The notes: generated by a model not told the origin, from the sequence alone. 64,000 nucleotides of DNA from Bacteriovoracaceae bacterium UBA4096 (GCA_002381945.1 DFXY01000031.1:574-64573), one strand, 5' to 3'; shown: positions 43,917 through 52,912, numbered from the stretch's first letter. A program made the numbers and translations.

Positions 43917-44642
43917 ATGAATAAACTGTTAACTTTTCTCTTCTTATGCTTATTTTTAGTAGCATGTAATAAAGATGGCGGCTCGGATACTGGTTGTATT
44001 TCTGGAACTGAAGCGGAAGAAACAGGTACGACAGATTGTACTGTTACGACGGAACCTCCCATTACTGGTGAGACAGGAGGAGCAGGGAATGGAACAATTG
44101 ATGAACCGAGTGCACCAATTCCTGATCCTGGCACAGGGTTACCGAATGAAGCTTACACTTTTGACGTAAATATTAAGTTTATTAATACGACAGTTTCACA
44201 GCAGGAAAAATTCGACAGTGCGATTGAACTTATTAAGAAAGTTGTGGCCACAGAAGAATTTCGCAGCAAAATTTTAAATCACACCTATGGTGGTAAAAAG
44301 ACTTTCGTTGATAATGGTGGTTACACCAATGCTCAGATCTATCAGAAGATCCTGGATGGAGCGGAGAAATTAAAGACGATAAAAAACAACACAATAGATA
44401 TGGAAGTGGAACTTTATTATGCCGATAACTCAACAGTGGGTTATACCTATGCTAACAGCACGCGGGTTTGGGTAAATCGAAAATTCTTCACAACCAATAC
44501 GGTAGGAAAAGTTGCGGCCAATCTTTTCCATGAATGGCTGCATAAAGTGGGTTTCACCCATGCATCTTCCTACTCAACAAGTCGGGATTATTCCGTTCCT
44601 TATGCTATCGGCAGAATGATGACGAGCGTATCAGTGGACTAA
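43917..44642 (+). CDS. Metzincin-type metalloprotease lipoprotein
   Basis: Lipobox FLVAC (C17) and a Thr/Gly/Pro-rich linker precede a compact catalytic domain. Residues 205-215 read H-E-W-L-H-K-V-G-F-T-H, an exact HExxHxxGxxH metzincin zinc site with three His ligands and catalytic E206; GRMMTSVSV downstream can supply the Met-turn. The domain is small (about 180 residues). This suggests a surface- or periplasm-anchored protease, plausible for prey or host degradation. A strong GGAAGGA ribosome site may be masked by an upstream complement. Confidence 0.78.
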   Translation: MNKLLTFLFLCLFLVACNKDGGSDTGCISGTEAEETGTTDCTVTTEPPITGETGGAGNGTIDEPSAPIPDPGTGLPNEAYTFDVNIKFINTTVSQQEKFDSAIELIKKVVATEEFRSKILNHTYGGKKTFVDNGGYTNAQIYQKILDGAEKLKTIKNNTIDMEVELYYADNSTVGYTYANSTRVWVNRKFFTTNTVGKVAANLFHEWLHKVGFTHASSYSTSRDYSVPYAIGRMMTSVSVD

Positions 44643-44658
44643 TTTAATTTTTTATCTG

Positions 44659-44695
44659 GGACTTCATCTTTACAAGAAGATGGAGTCCTTTTTTT
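44659..44695 (+). terminator. Terminator of the metzincin gene
   Basis: GGACTTCATCTT pairs with AAGATGGAGTCC (one G-U) across a 6-base loop and runs into T7. Confidence 0.8.
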
Positions 44696-44747
44696 GACCT
44701 GACCATACCGTTATTCTAAACAGCATAAACATCATACATTTTATACC

Positions 44748-44775
44748 TTTAGTCTGGCCTCAGAAATGCCGAAAA
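44748..44775 (+). promoter_or_regulatory. Sigma-28-like promoter of the chemotaxis cluster
   Basis: TTTAGTCT, a 12-base spacer, then GCCGAAAA (7 of 8 to the flagellar -10), 28 bases before the cheR-type start. Confidence 0.35.
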
Positions 44776-44803
44776 TCCCTTGTTGCCTTCAAAGGATTAA
44801 TGA

Positions 44804-46537
44804 ATGGATTCGGCCAGAAAATTAGCATCAGATTGGGACTTTCTTGTAAAAGAAATAAGCGAGACTATCACCAAGATCACGGGAAATGTTTTAGAAGAAA
44901 AACAAAGACCGATGGTTGAGTCACGTCTGAAACGACGCTGTCTTGATTTGAAAATGACCTCTCCAGATGAGTACAAAAATTTTTGGAAGAAAAATCAGGA
45001 AGAAGAAAATAAAATTCTCATTGGTCTTCTTACAACTCACTTTACATCTTTCTTTCGGGAATTTTCTCACTTTGAATGGTTGGCAAGTGAACTTCCAGCG
45101 ATTGTGGCCAATGCCAGAAAAGAAGGAAGAAAAACGTTAAAGATCTGGTCCGCTGCCTCATCAAAAGGTCAGGAAGTTTGGTCATTATGCATGTGGCTTC
45201 AACATCATCTTCCTAAAATTGATCCAGGCATGGACTGGACAATACTTGGTAGTGACATCGATAGTGCCTCGATAAAAGAAGCTGAAAATGGAGTTTACCA
45301 TAAGCGTGAACTTGAAACAGCTCCTCGCCATCTTTGGGAAGGGCATTGGCTCCGCGGAAAGGGTGATATCGCTGATTGGTATAAAATCAAACCCGAACTG
45401 AGACAGCGGGCACGATTTATGACGATGAATCTCATGGAGATAAATTTTAACAGAGAAGAAGTCTTCGACGTTATCCTTTGTCGAAATGTACTTATTTATT
45501 TTGATCGTAAAAATCAGGAAAGAATTATTCTGTCTTTGCTTAAGCATTTGAATCCCAATGGAACTTTGATCACGGGACTTAGCGAATCATTGGGAGGCTA
45601 TGGGTTGCCTGTGAAAGGTGTTGCACCTTCAGTATATAAACATCAAGCTTCAACAGTTCTTGAGTTTCCTAAAAAAACTCTTCCACAGGCAGAGAGATTG
45701 CCTGCTCCTATGAAGGTGCTTTGTGTGGATGACTCAATGACTATCATCAATATCCTGAAAAAAATTCTGGTGCCACCGCAATTCGAAGTCATTGGCATGG
45801 CGGCCAATGGTATTGAAGCAATCGAGCAGCTAAAGATACTTAAGCCCGATGTCATTACCCTGGATATTCATATGCCGGAAATGGATGGGCCTACTTTCCT
45901 AAAGACTTCAGGTATTGCTTCAAAAATTCCGGTTATCGTTGTCAGTTCAGTGGGACGTGATCATGATCCATTAATTGAACCGATGAAAAGTTTGGGTGTA
46001 GTTGATTTCGTAGAGAAGCCAACCTTATCCAATATTTCACAAATTGGAGATGAACTTGTTCAGAAATTGAAAATGGGCTGGCTAAATAGGAAAAATATTT
46101 CTGTTGCTCCTGTTTCGGTTTCAAAGGAACTTAAGAGTCGTCCTTCAGGGATGGTGGTCTTTAACTTTGGCCTCGGTGACGAGCTTAAACTTCAAAGGGT
46201 TCTGAGTGAGCATGACTGGAATGGCGACCATCTGATTTTTAAATATAATGGAACGAGTTTCCCAGCATCTTTTAAAGAGAGAATCCAATTTTCTGTTAGA
46301 AAAGCCCAGAAAGTTGATCTGACTTTGCATGAGGAAAGAACTCCCTTCACCGACAAACCAGTCATCTGGCTGGGCTTTCAGGGAGGAGATTACAAACAAA
46401 TGCAAAGTAAGAGAAGAAAACATGAGTTTATGGTGGTGGAAGAAAGTTCGCCTTCTTATATCTTAGGAGAGGCCAGTGACATTTCACCTACAACTTCTTT
46501 TAACTATCTTATAAATAAGTTTTTTAGGGGAGAGTAA
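44804..46537 (+). CDS. cheR: CheR methyltransferase fused to a receiver domain and an unknown C-terminal domain
   Basis: 577 residues. Residues 1-285 are CheR, which methylates chemoreceptor glutamates with SAM: the helical N-domain, LLTTHFTSFFREFSHFEWL, KIWSAASSKGQEVWSLCMWL, TILGSDID and VILCRNVLIYFD. Residues 303-425 form a CheY-like receiver with D309/D310, phosphoacceptor D354 (TLDIHMPEMDG) and VSSV/K-P, closest to the CheB receiver. Residues about 440-577 (VVFNFGLGDELKLQR...EFMVVEESSPSYILGE) are unassigned. The fusion implies methylation set by phosphorylation. The stop overlaps the CheB-type gene (TAATG). Confidence 0.85.
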   Translation: MDSARKLASDWDFLVKEISETITKITGNVLEEKQRPMVESRLKRRCLDLKMTSPDEYKNFWKKNQEEENKILIGLLTTHFTSFFREFSHFEWLASELPAIVANARKEGRKTLKIWSAASSKGQEVWSLCMWLQHHLPKIDPGMDWTILGSDIDSASIKEAENGVYHKRELETAPRHLWEGHWLRGKGDIADWYKIKPELRQRARFMTMNLMEINFNREEVFDVILCRNVLIYFDRKNQERIILSLLKHLNPNGTLITGLSESLGGYGLPVKGVAPSVYKHQASTVLEFPKKTLPQAERLPAPMKVLCVDDSMTIINILKKILVPPQFEVIGMAANGIEAIEQLKILKPDVITLDIHMPEMDGPTFLKTSGIASKIPVIVVSSVGRDHDPLIEPMKSLGVVDFVEKPTLSNISQIGDELVQKLKMGWLNRKNISVAPVSVSKELKSRPSGMVVFNFGLGDELKLQRVLSEHDWNGDHLIFKYNGTSFPASFKERIQFSVRKAQKVDLTLHEERTPFTDKPVIWLGFQGGDYKQMQSKRRKHEFMVVEESSPSYILGEASDISPTTSFNYLINKFFRGE

Positions 46538-47889
46538 TGGAATTCTTTCTTGGCCAGATTATTCAAGGTGAAACGGGACTCTTGCAGTTCACACTTCCAA
46601 AGAACGTCGTTCTAGTCTGGAAGGACGGAGTACCGGCAGAGGCAGTTATTTGTGAATCCAAAGCAGATCTTCCGGTATCGTGGATGAGTCAAAAGCAAGT
46701 CCCCTGGAAAATATTCGGGGCCTTTGATTTGATCAAAACGATTTTTCCAGATTTTAATATCCCTGCAGGGTCGAAGGTGATTTCACTTGATCCAGGTGCT
46801 GCCATTCAAATGGATGTTTCCAAAAATCTCATTCGTTTCATGGGTAAGAGGCAAAAGCGGGCAGTCATTGTTGATGACTCAAGCACCATCAGGAAACTCC
46901 TGAGGCACATCATTACGTCCTTTGAAGGCTGGGAAGTAGTGGCAGAAGTAGAGCGGGCCGAAGACATTTCTGAATCTCTCAAAAAGCACTATCCGGATCT
47001 GGTTACCCTGGACTTGCATCTGGGAAAAATGAACGGTGTCGAGGCCATGAGGAAGTTTCTAGCTCCTAAAAAAATTCCTACCTTGTTGATTACCTCACAG
47101 CCCAAAGAAGATGGTTCATTGGTAATGGATGCTCTGGATGCCGGGGCCCTGGATTATCTACAGAAGCCTGAATCAGGTGGTTGGGATATTCTGAAAGATG
47201 AACTCTTTCATAAAATGGAAGCTGCTTTGAAATCGAAATGGCAGAATGCAAGTATCCGTCGGGAAGGTATCCAGAATAAAACTTTTAATTTCAATCCTGC
47301 AAACTCTCTGATCACCATTGGATCATCCACTGGTGGTACTCAGGCGCTCCAGCAGATTTTCACTCATATGCCGGCAACCATTCCTCCAATCCTGGTGGCA
47401 CAACATATTCCTGCCGGTTTCTCCAAGGCCTTGGCAGACAGGCTTAATAAACTTTGCCCTTTTGAAATTAAAGAAGCTGAAGATGGGGATGAAGTAAGAC
47501 CTAATCGGGTTTTAATTGCTCCCGGTAACCATCATATGGCCTTGAGTAAGAATGGTAAGACAGTTGAAGTTTTTGCTGGAGAGCCAGTCAATCGTTTCAG
47601 ACCATCTGTCGATGTACTCTTTAGATCTGTAGCTAAAAATTCTAAAGTCCCAACAGTCGGAATCATTTTGACGGGAATGGGTAAAGATGGGGCAGAAGCG
47701 ATGTTGGAGCTTCATCGGCAAGGGGCCTATACAATTGCCCAGGATGAGGCCAGTTGTGTGGTGTTTGGTATGCCAAAAGAGGCCATCAGGTTAGGAGCGG
47801 CCGACCAAATCACTTCGTTAATTGATATGCCGGAAGCTATTATGAACCATTTATCAAAAAAAACTTCACATTTAAAGAGTGGAACCTAA
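46537..47889 (+). CDS. cheB: CheB methylesterase with an extra N-terminal domain
   Basis: 450 residues. A 105-residue N-terminal part (MEFFLGQIIQGETGLLQF...) is not in standard CheB. It is followed by a receiver (D113/D114, phosphoacceptor D159 in TLDLHLGKMNG) and the methylesterase/deamidase domain with IGSSTGG (Ser264), AQHIPAGFS, NRVLIAPGNHHM and GIILTGMGKDGA. All catalytic positions seem present. It removes methyl groups added by the upstream CheR. Overlap of one base with that gene and joint receiver domains suggest a paired adaptation module. Confidence 0.88.
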   Translation: MEFFLGQIIQGETGLLQFTLPKNVVLVWKDGVPAEAVICESKADLPVSWMSQKQVPWKIFGAFDLIKTIFPDFNIPAGSKVISLDPGAAIQMDVSKNLIRFMGKRQKRAVIVDDSSTIRKLLRHIITSFEGWEVVAEVERAEDISESLKKHYPDLVTLDLHLGKMNGVEAMRKFLAPKKIPTLLITSQPKEDGSLVMDALDAGALDYLQKPESGGWDILKDELFHKMEAALKSKWQNASIRREGIQNKTFNFNPANSLITIGSSTGGTQALQQIFTHMPATIPPILVAQHIPAGFSKALADRLNKLCPFEIKEAEDGDEVRPNRVLIAPGNHHMALSKNGKTVEVFAGEPVNRFRPSVDVLFRSVAKNSKVPTVGIILTGMGKDGAEAMLELHRQGAYTIAQDEASCVVFGMPKEAIRLGAADQITSLIDMPEAIMNHLSKKTSHLKSGT

Positions 47890-47897
47890 GTTTTTCT

Positions 47898-47925
47898 TAA
47901 GGTCGGATTTTAAATATGCCGAATA
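47898..47925 (+). promoter_or_regulatory. Sigma-28-like promoter of cheA
   Basis: TAAGGTCG, a 12-base spacer, then GCCGAATA, 18 bases before the cheA start. AAAGGA at 47932 is the ribosome site. Confidence 0.35.
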
Positions 47926-47943
47926 GGACTCAAAGGATCAAAC

Positions 47944-49686
47944 ATGGATGATTTTGAAATTGAACTGAAACATGATTTTTTACAAGAAGCAAGGGAACTG
48001 CTTCAAAACACTGAGCAATCCTTTCTGGAGCTCGAGAAGGATCCATCAAATAAGACACTTATTGATGCGATTTTTCGGTTTGCTCATAATCTTAAAGGTA
48101 CATCTAGAGCAGTGGGCTTTGGACAGATTGCGGAGCTTACTCATCGAGCTGAAAATCTTTTATTAGAAATTAAGCAAGATAAGATTTTTGCTAATGACCA
48201 CATCGTTTCAACGCTTCTTCTATTTAATGACCAGGTCAGGGTCATGATTGATGGATTGGATGAGAATTTAGACGCAGTCTTTGACTGTGAGAAACTCATG
48301 CAGGATCTGGATGCAATTATTGCTGGGGAAGTAACACCACCGGCAGCTGCCGCTTTTGAAGCCGCTCCCGAAGCTTCTTTTGAAGCTGAAGCTACTGAGG
48401 TCGCGCCAGCGGCCGAAACTTTTGAGGAAGTTCCGGTTGAAATGGAAACTCAGGCGACTGTCCATAAGCTGCCTGAAAAGAAAGAAGTTAAAAAAGAGCC
48501 TCGTAAGGATGACGAAACTCTAAGAGTTTCTCTGAACAGACTCGAAGTACTAAATAATCTGGTGGGTGAGCTTGTCATTATCCAGTCTGTTGTTGAAAGT
48601 TCTCTTAGTAAATCAGGTGACGTTAAAACAGCACGCTCTCTTGGAAAACTTTGTAAGGATATTCAAGATCTTTCCATGTCACTTCGAATGGTCCCGGTTG
48701 GACCTTCTTTCCAGAAGCTGGCAAGAATTGTGCGAGATACATCTAAATTACTTAACAAGAAAGTTGATCTCCATCTGATTGGTGAAGAAACTGAAATTGA
48801 TAAAACAGTGGCCGAAAGTTTGGGTGATCCACTGGTTCACATTATCAGAAACGCTATTGATCATGGTTTAGAAACACCGGAAGAAAGATTGGCCGCAGGC
48901 AAATCTGAAGAAGGTGTCGTTGAAGTGATGGCATTTCATGAAGGTAATTTCCTTGTAATCCAGATCACTGATGATGGTAAAGGCATCAATGGGCAGAGAT
49001 TAATCGAAAAGGCCAAGTCGAAAGGAATTATTCCAGAGAATATGAATTTGACTGAGCAGCAGGCAATTGAGCTCATCTTCCACCCTGGCTTTTCAACAAA
49101 AGAGGAAGTCTCTGAAGTCTCTGGCCGTGGTGTAGGGATGGATGTGGTTAAAACCAATATTGAATCTTTGGGTGGCGAGGTTAAGGTGCGCTCAAAGGTT
49201 GGCGCTGGGAGCTGCTTCCGTCTGATGCTGCCACTCACTCTTGCTATCATTGATGGCATGTTGATCAAGGCCGGTGGCCAGCAGTTGGTTGTCCCTAAAG
49301 GACAAATTCAGGAAGTCATTAAACTTGAGCCTGGCATGATTACTAAAATGACCGGTAGAAGACCTTATCTGACTTTGAGAAATACCATCGTTCCAGTGTT
49401 TTATCTGGAAGAGGACTGGGGAACACTTACCAAAGGTGAGAAAGTGGATATTGCACTTATTGTTCGCCATAATGATCAGTCATTTGCCATCGGGATAACC
49501 GATATCATGAGACAACAGCAAGTCGTGGTAAAACCACCGACGAAAGAAATCATGAACAAGCAAGGAGTGATGGGAACAACTATTCTCGGAGACGGTAAAC
49601 CATCGTTAATTATTGATTTATTAAATCTTTACTCTCGCAAGTTAAGACAAGAAATTAATGTCGATACTATTGGTAAAGCGGCTTAA
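47944..49686 (+). CDS. cheA: Chemotaxis histidine kinase CheA
   Basis: 580 residues. Hpt domain with phospho-acceptor H48 (FAHNLKGTSRAVGF); an Ala/Glu/Pro-rich linker (about 135-175) in place of a typical P2; the dimerisation helix (LRVSLNRLEVLNNLVGELVI...LRMVPVGPSFQKLARIVRD); an ATPase with DPLVHIIRNAIDHGLE, TDDGKGI and GRGVGMDVV; and a C-terminal CheW-like regulatory domain. The lack of an obvious P2 CheY-binding domain is a mild oddity. It phosphorylates CheY and the receiver domains of CheR/CheB. CheW follows after 21 bases. Confidence 0.95.
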   Translation: MDDFEIELKHDFLQEARELLQNTEQSFLELEKDPSNKTLIDAIFRFAHNLKGTSRAVGFGQIAELTHRAENLLLEIKQDKIFANDHIVSTLLLFNDQVRVMIDGLDENLDAVFDCEKLMQDLDAIIAGEVTPPAAAAFEAAPEASFEAEATEVAPAAETFEEVPVEMETQATVHKLPEKKEVKKEPRKDDETLRVSLNRLEVLNNLVGELVIIQSVVESSLSKSGDVKTARSLGKLCKDIQDLSMSLRMVPVGPSFQKLARIVRDTSKLLNKKVDLHLIGEETEIDKTVAESLGDPLVHIIRNAIDHGLETPEERLAAGKSEEGVVEVMAFHEGNFLVIQITDDGKGINGQRLIEKAKSKGIIPENMNLTEQQAIELIFHPGFSTKEEVSEVSGRGVGMDVVKTNIESLGGEVKVRSKVGAGSCFRLMLPLTLAIIDGMLIKAGGQQLVVPKGQIQEVIKLEPGMITKMTGRRPYLTLRNTIVPVFYLEEDWGTLTKGEKVDIALIVRHNDQSFAIGITDIMRQQQVVVKPPTKEIMNKQGVMGTTILGDGKPSLIIDLLNLYSRKLRQEINVDTIGKAA

Positions 49687-49707
49687 ATAAAAAAAAGAGG
49701 AAAACAT

Positions 49708-50190
49708 ATGAGCAGCATGTTTAACAAAGAAAAGAATGCAAGTTTAGAAACACAACGTTTTCTAGAGTTTAATCTAGGGGATGAGAGCTATGCCATAGGA
49801 CTGTTAAAAGTGAAGGAAGTCATTACACCTCCTGAAATTACACCAATACCAAAAGCTCCGGCCTACGTTTGTGGTTTAATTAACCTTAGAGGCACTGTTC
49901 TGACGGTTATTGATCTTAGAAAAAAACTAGGAATTCAACCGACTCAGGATGTTTCACAAAATGCCGTTATCATTTTTGATCTGGAAGAGCGATTCGTAGG
50001 AGTCGTGGTTGATTCCATTCAAAAAGTTCTGAATATCAGTGAAGGTGGCATTAAGCCAGTTCCGGATTCAGATGGCCAAAGCATGTCCCATCTATTGGGC
50101 ATCCTACATCATGATGATAAACTTACGATGTGGCTTGATCCCAAAATGCTTCTGGATGGAACCGCAACAGTCTTAAAAGCTGCTGCATAA
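49708..50190 (+). CDS. cheW: Chemotaxis coupling protein CheW
   Basis: 160 residues: FLEFNLGDESYAIGLLKVKEVIT, PKAPAYVCGLINLRGTVLTVIDLRKKLG and GVVVDSIQKVLNI are CheW landmarks. It links chemoreceptors to CheA at the membrane array. AGAGG precedes the ATG; it is in the same operon as cheA. Confidence 0.95.
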   Translation: MSSMFNKEKNASLETQRFLEFNLGDESYAIGLLKVKEVITPPEITPIPKAPAYVCGLINLRGTVLTVIDLRKKLGIQPTQDVSQNAVIIFDLEERFVGVVVDSIQKVLNISEGGIKPVPDSDGQSMSHLLGILHHDDKLTMWLDPKMLLDGTATVLKAAA

Positions 50191-50239
50191 TAAAATTTTA
50201 AATAGAGATAATGTTTTATAGTGAACAAGGAAAATAAAA

Positions 50240-50635
50240 ATGTTTAATCCAAACACACCAGTTCTAGTTGTTGATGATATGTCGACTATGAGAAAAATTG
50301 TATCAAAAATTCTTCGAGATCTTGGCTTTACCAACATCACTGAAGCAGCTGATGGGACTCTCGCATGGGAGGCCATTACTAAAGCTCCTGCTCCTTTTGG
50401 ACTCATCATTTCTGACTGGAATATGCCTAATTGCAGCGGACTTGATCTCTTGAAGAAGGTCCGCAGTGACAAGAATGTGGCAAAAACCCCGTTCGTCCTG
50501 GTTACGGCAGAAGCAGAACAACATCAGGTCGCTGAAGCTGTGAAATCAGGTGTTGATCAGTATGTGGTAAAACCATTCAGTAAAGATGCTCTCCAGGCAA
50601 AACTTGAAATGGTTCACAAAAAGTACGCTGCTTAA
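50240..50635 (+). CDS. cheY: Response regulator CheY
   Basis: 131 residues, a single receiver: VVDDMSTMRKIVSKILRDLGFTNITEAADG (acidic pair), phosphoacceptor in IISDWNMPNCSGLDLLKKV, TAEAEQHQV and the KPF motif with the switch Lys. This is very close to canonical flagellar-motor CheY. It follows cheW after 49 bases. Confidence 0.94.
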   Translation: MFNPNTPVLVVDDMSTMRKIVSKILRDLGFTNITEAADGTLAWEAITKAPAPFGLIISDWNMPNCSGLDLLKKVRSDKNVAKTPFVLVTAEAEQHQVAEAVKSGVDQYVVKPFSKDALQAKLEMVHKKYAA

Positions 50636-50657
50636 TATTTTTTTACCGGTCGTAAAA

Positions 50658-51482
50658 ATGAATAAGAACTATGAGATCCATCCTTCAGAGGGGCACATCG
50701 TGCTCAAGCTGAATGGGGTCTGTGATTACGGTAATCTCAAAACTTTTTACGATGATGTCATGGAGCATATTCATGATCCGTATCCGTATCTGGTGATTGA
50801 TTGTGAAAATCTTGCATCAATCTCCAAAGACTGGGTACGTGAGCTACTTAGAGTGAATCTCTTCCTGAGAAGTTTAAATAAGCAGATGAGATTTGTGCAA
50901 GTTAAGCCGGATCTAAAAAACGAGTTTAAGAGCTTGGGAATGGATGATGCCTTTAAGATTACAGGTACCGTAAGGGACGCTCTGGTTGATTTTGGTTTAG
51001 TGGCAAGAGTCAGTCTTGATACTGAGTTCATTAATCCTTTTTTGAATGCCACTTTGAATGTCTTGAAAATTCAAGCAAGCATTGAGGCCCGTGCGGGGAA
51101 AATTTATCTTAAAAAACCTGATGAAAAACTTCTGGGCGATGTCTCTGGAGTCATAGGTATTGTGAGTGACTCATTTTCCGGAGCGGTGGTCATCAGTTTC
51201 CCTGAACAGACATTCCTGAAAGTAATGGGTGGGATGTTAGGGGAGGAATATACTGAAATGAGCCAGGATATTCTTGATGGTGCCGGTGAAATTACCAATA
51301 TGATCTTTGGTCAGGCCAAGCTGAGTTTAAACGAGAAAGGTTATGGAATAAAAACCGCACTTCCTTCAGTTGTTTCGGGTAAAGATCATAGTCTTAATTC
51401 AAAAGCTCAAGGGCCTACGATTGTTGTTCCTTTCCAAAGTCAAGCCGGGGTCTTCTTTGTGGAAATATGCCTATCGGCATAA
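50658..51482 (+). CDS. cheX: STAS domain fused to CheX-type phosphatase
   Basis: 274 residues from ATG 50658, 22 bases after cheY; no strong ribosome site. Residues 1-110 have the STAS/anti-anti-sigma pattern (HIVLKLNGVCDYGNLKTFYDDV, YLVIDCENLASISKDWVRELL). Residues 115-274 are CheX: GDVSGVIGIVSDSFSGAVVISFPEQTFLKVMGGMLG and DGAGEITNMIFGQAK with E211 and N214, the pair that attacks CheY phosphate. It would end CheY signalling, perhaps gated by the STAS half. I know no common precedent for this fusion. Confidence 0.8.
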   Translation: MNKNYEIHPSEGHIVLKLNGVCDYGNLKTFYDDVMEHIHDPYPYLVIDCENLASISKDWVRELLRVNLFLRSLNKQMRFVQVKPDLKNEFKSLGMDDAFKITGTVRDALVDFGLVARVSLDTEFINPFLNATLNVLKIQASIEARAGKIYLKKPDEKLLGDVSGVIGIVSDSFSGAVVISFPEQTFLKVMGGMLGEEYTEMSQDILDGAGEITNMIFGQAKLSLNEKGYGIKTALPSVVSGKDHSLNSKAQGPTIVVPFQSQAGVFFVEICLSA

Positions 51483-51564
51483 GATTTCTTAGGAAAGATC
51501 TACCAGCTTGTTAAAACTTATTCATGTGCAAAACTTTCTTTTTACCATAAAGGAGTTTTGCTTA

Positions 51565-52839
51565 ATGAAAAAAGTCATAATGTCTTCACTGATTCTCGCT
51601 ACCAGTTTAAATACTTATGCCAATGACTCCTCTGTCACCAAAAAATTCGCTTTGAAAAATCCTGACTTTAAAATTGAGCCTTATGCTCAGTTACAAGGAT
51701 GGGGTGTTTATTCCATGGACCGGGCAGCACAAAATGATGCTGATGATGGTTTAGATAAGGCCGATCAAAGGGCCAATTTCTTTTTTAGAAGGGCCAGATT
51801 AGGATTTCGAGGAAAACCATACAAGGGCCTGAGTTATGTTGCGAGTTTTTATTACGACAATGCCGGACACGATTCAATGGCCGCAACTCGTGCCTCGACT
51901 TTACCTGCCACATCTAATGGAAGAGCGGCACTGAAAGGACCAGCGTCAGTTGGCATTTGGGATTCTTTCTTAACCTGGAAAGTCTCAAACAGCGATCTTC
52001 TGCATGTAACGGGTGGTTATTTCCGGCCTCAAATCTCCCGCGAAAGCATCACCGCTGCTTTCAACGTGAATTCTTTCGAAAAAGCTCCTAGCCAAGGTTA
52101 TGTACGTCAGGCAGTTGTTGGACGCGGCTTTGGGCGGGCATCTGGTATCAACCTAGGTGGTCTGGAGCATAATGATAATTTTGGTATCAATTATAATGTT
52201 GGTGTTTTCAACAAAGTGACAACAGGTGGAGATGCAGACGGTACTGATCTCCATGAAACACAAGGTGATGAAAATTCTTTGGTTTATGTAGGCCGGTTTG
52301 CCACTACTTTTGGTGATGCTGAAATGTCAAAATATGGTCTGGGTTATAATATAAACTACTTTGGCAGAAGAAACGGTTTAACGCTCGCTCTTAACGGTTC
52401 AACTCAAGAAAGAACTCCAGAGTATAAGGCCAATCGTGTAATTGGTGCTGATATGTTGTTCAATTATAAAAGTCTGAATATTGATGCTGAATATTTTCAT
52501 ATTTATAAAAAAGGCAACAATGAGTCCGGTTATGCCCGCGCCAGAACTGGACATTTTAGAGTGGGTTATAACTTCTTCCTGGAAAACGGGACTGTGCTTG
52601 AACCTGTATTCATGGTTTCCAGATACTACGGAGAAGAAGGGGCAGATTATACCGGTAAGGATAATGTCTACGATGTTGGACTGAACTGGTATCTGGATGA
52701 AAACAAATACAAATTCTATGTTCATTATGTAGGACAGGATGGAGACGGAAAAAACCTCGTGCACAATGATGGTACTAGTAACCAAAGCGGTTTCCATTAT
52801 GGGGATTACGCAGGCATAGGTCTTACTCTTCAAATCTAG
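51565..52839 (+). CDS. Phosphate-selective porin OprO/OprP-like protein
   Basis: 424 residues. ATG 51565 (AAGGAG upstream) starts a signal peptide (MKKVIMSSLILATSLNTYA) and is preferred to 51508. DFKIEPYAQLQGWGVYSMD, FFFRRARLGFRGKPYKGLSYVASFYYD and HVTGGYFRPQISRES are the Porin_O_P pattern; strands alternate to the end at LTLQI. It is a 16-strand-type outer-membrane channel, possibly anion-selective. It lies inside the chemotaxis locus, between cheX and a chemoreceptor. Confidence 0.8.
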   Translation: MKKVIMSSLILATSLNTYANDSSVTKKFALKNPDFKIEPYAQLQGWGVYSMDRAAQNDADDGLDKADQRANFFFRRARLGFRGKPYKGLSYVASFYYDNAGHDSMAATRASTLPATSNGRAALKGPASVGIWDSFLTWKVSNSDLLHVTGGYFRPQISRESITAAFNVNSFEKAPSQGYVRQAVVGRGFGRASGINLGGLEHNDNFGINYNVGVFNKVTTGGDADGTDLHETQGDENSLVYVGRFATTFGDAEMSKYGLGYNINYFGRRNGLTLALNGSTQERTPEYKANRVIGADMLFNYKSLNIDAEYFHIYKKGNNESGYARARTGHFRVGYNFFLENGTVLEPVFMVSRYYGEEGADYTGKDNVYDVGLNWYLDENKYKFYVHYVGQDGDGKNLVHNDGTSNQSGFHYGDYAGIGLTLQI

Positions 52840-52862
52840 TTGAATGCTCCGGTTTATATGAC

Positions 52863-52890
52863 TTAAGTTATGTTTTCAGAGCTTCGATAG
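52863..52890 (+). promoter_or_regulatory. Weak sigma-28-like promoter of the chemoreceptor gene
   Basis: TTAAGTTA, a 12-base spacer, then TTCGATAG, 22 bases before ATG 52913; the -10 matches only 5 of 8. Confidence 0.25.
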
Positions 52891-52912
52891 GGATCGGAAC
52901 AGGAGAATTAAA

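Noticed and set aside
45900..46960. A split CheD deamidase across the CheR C-terminus and CheB N-terminus
   Set aside because: No CheD catalytic Cys/His motifs (G-S-C, A-H) are present in either extra domain.
52399..52833. Long open frame on the minus strand opposite the porin gene
   Set aside because: It is a shadow of the porin coding bias, with no ribosome site and an unlikely protein sequence.
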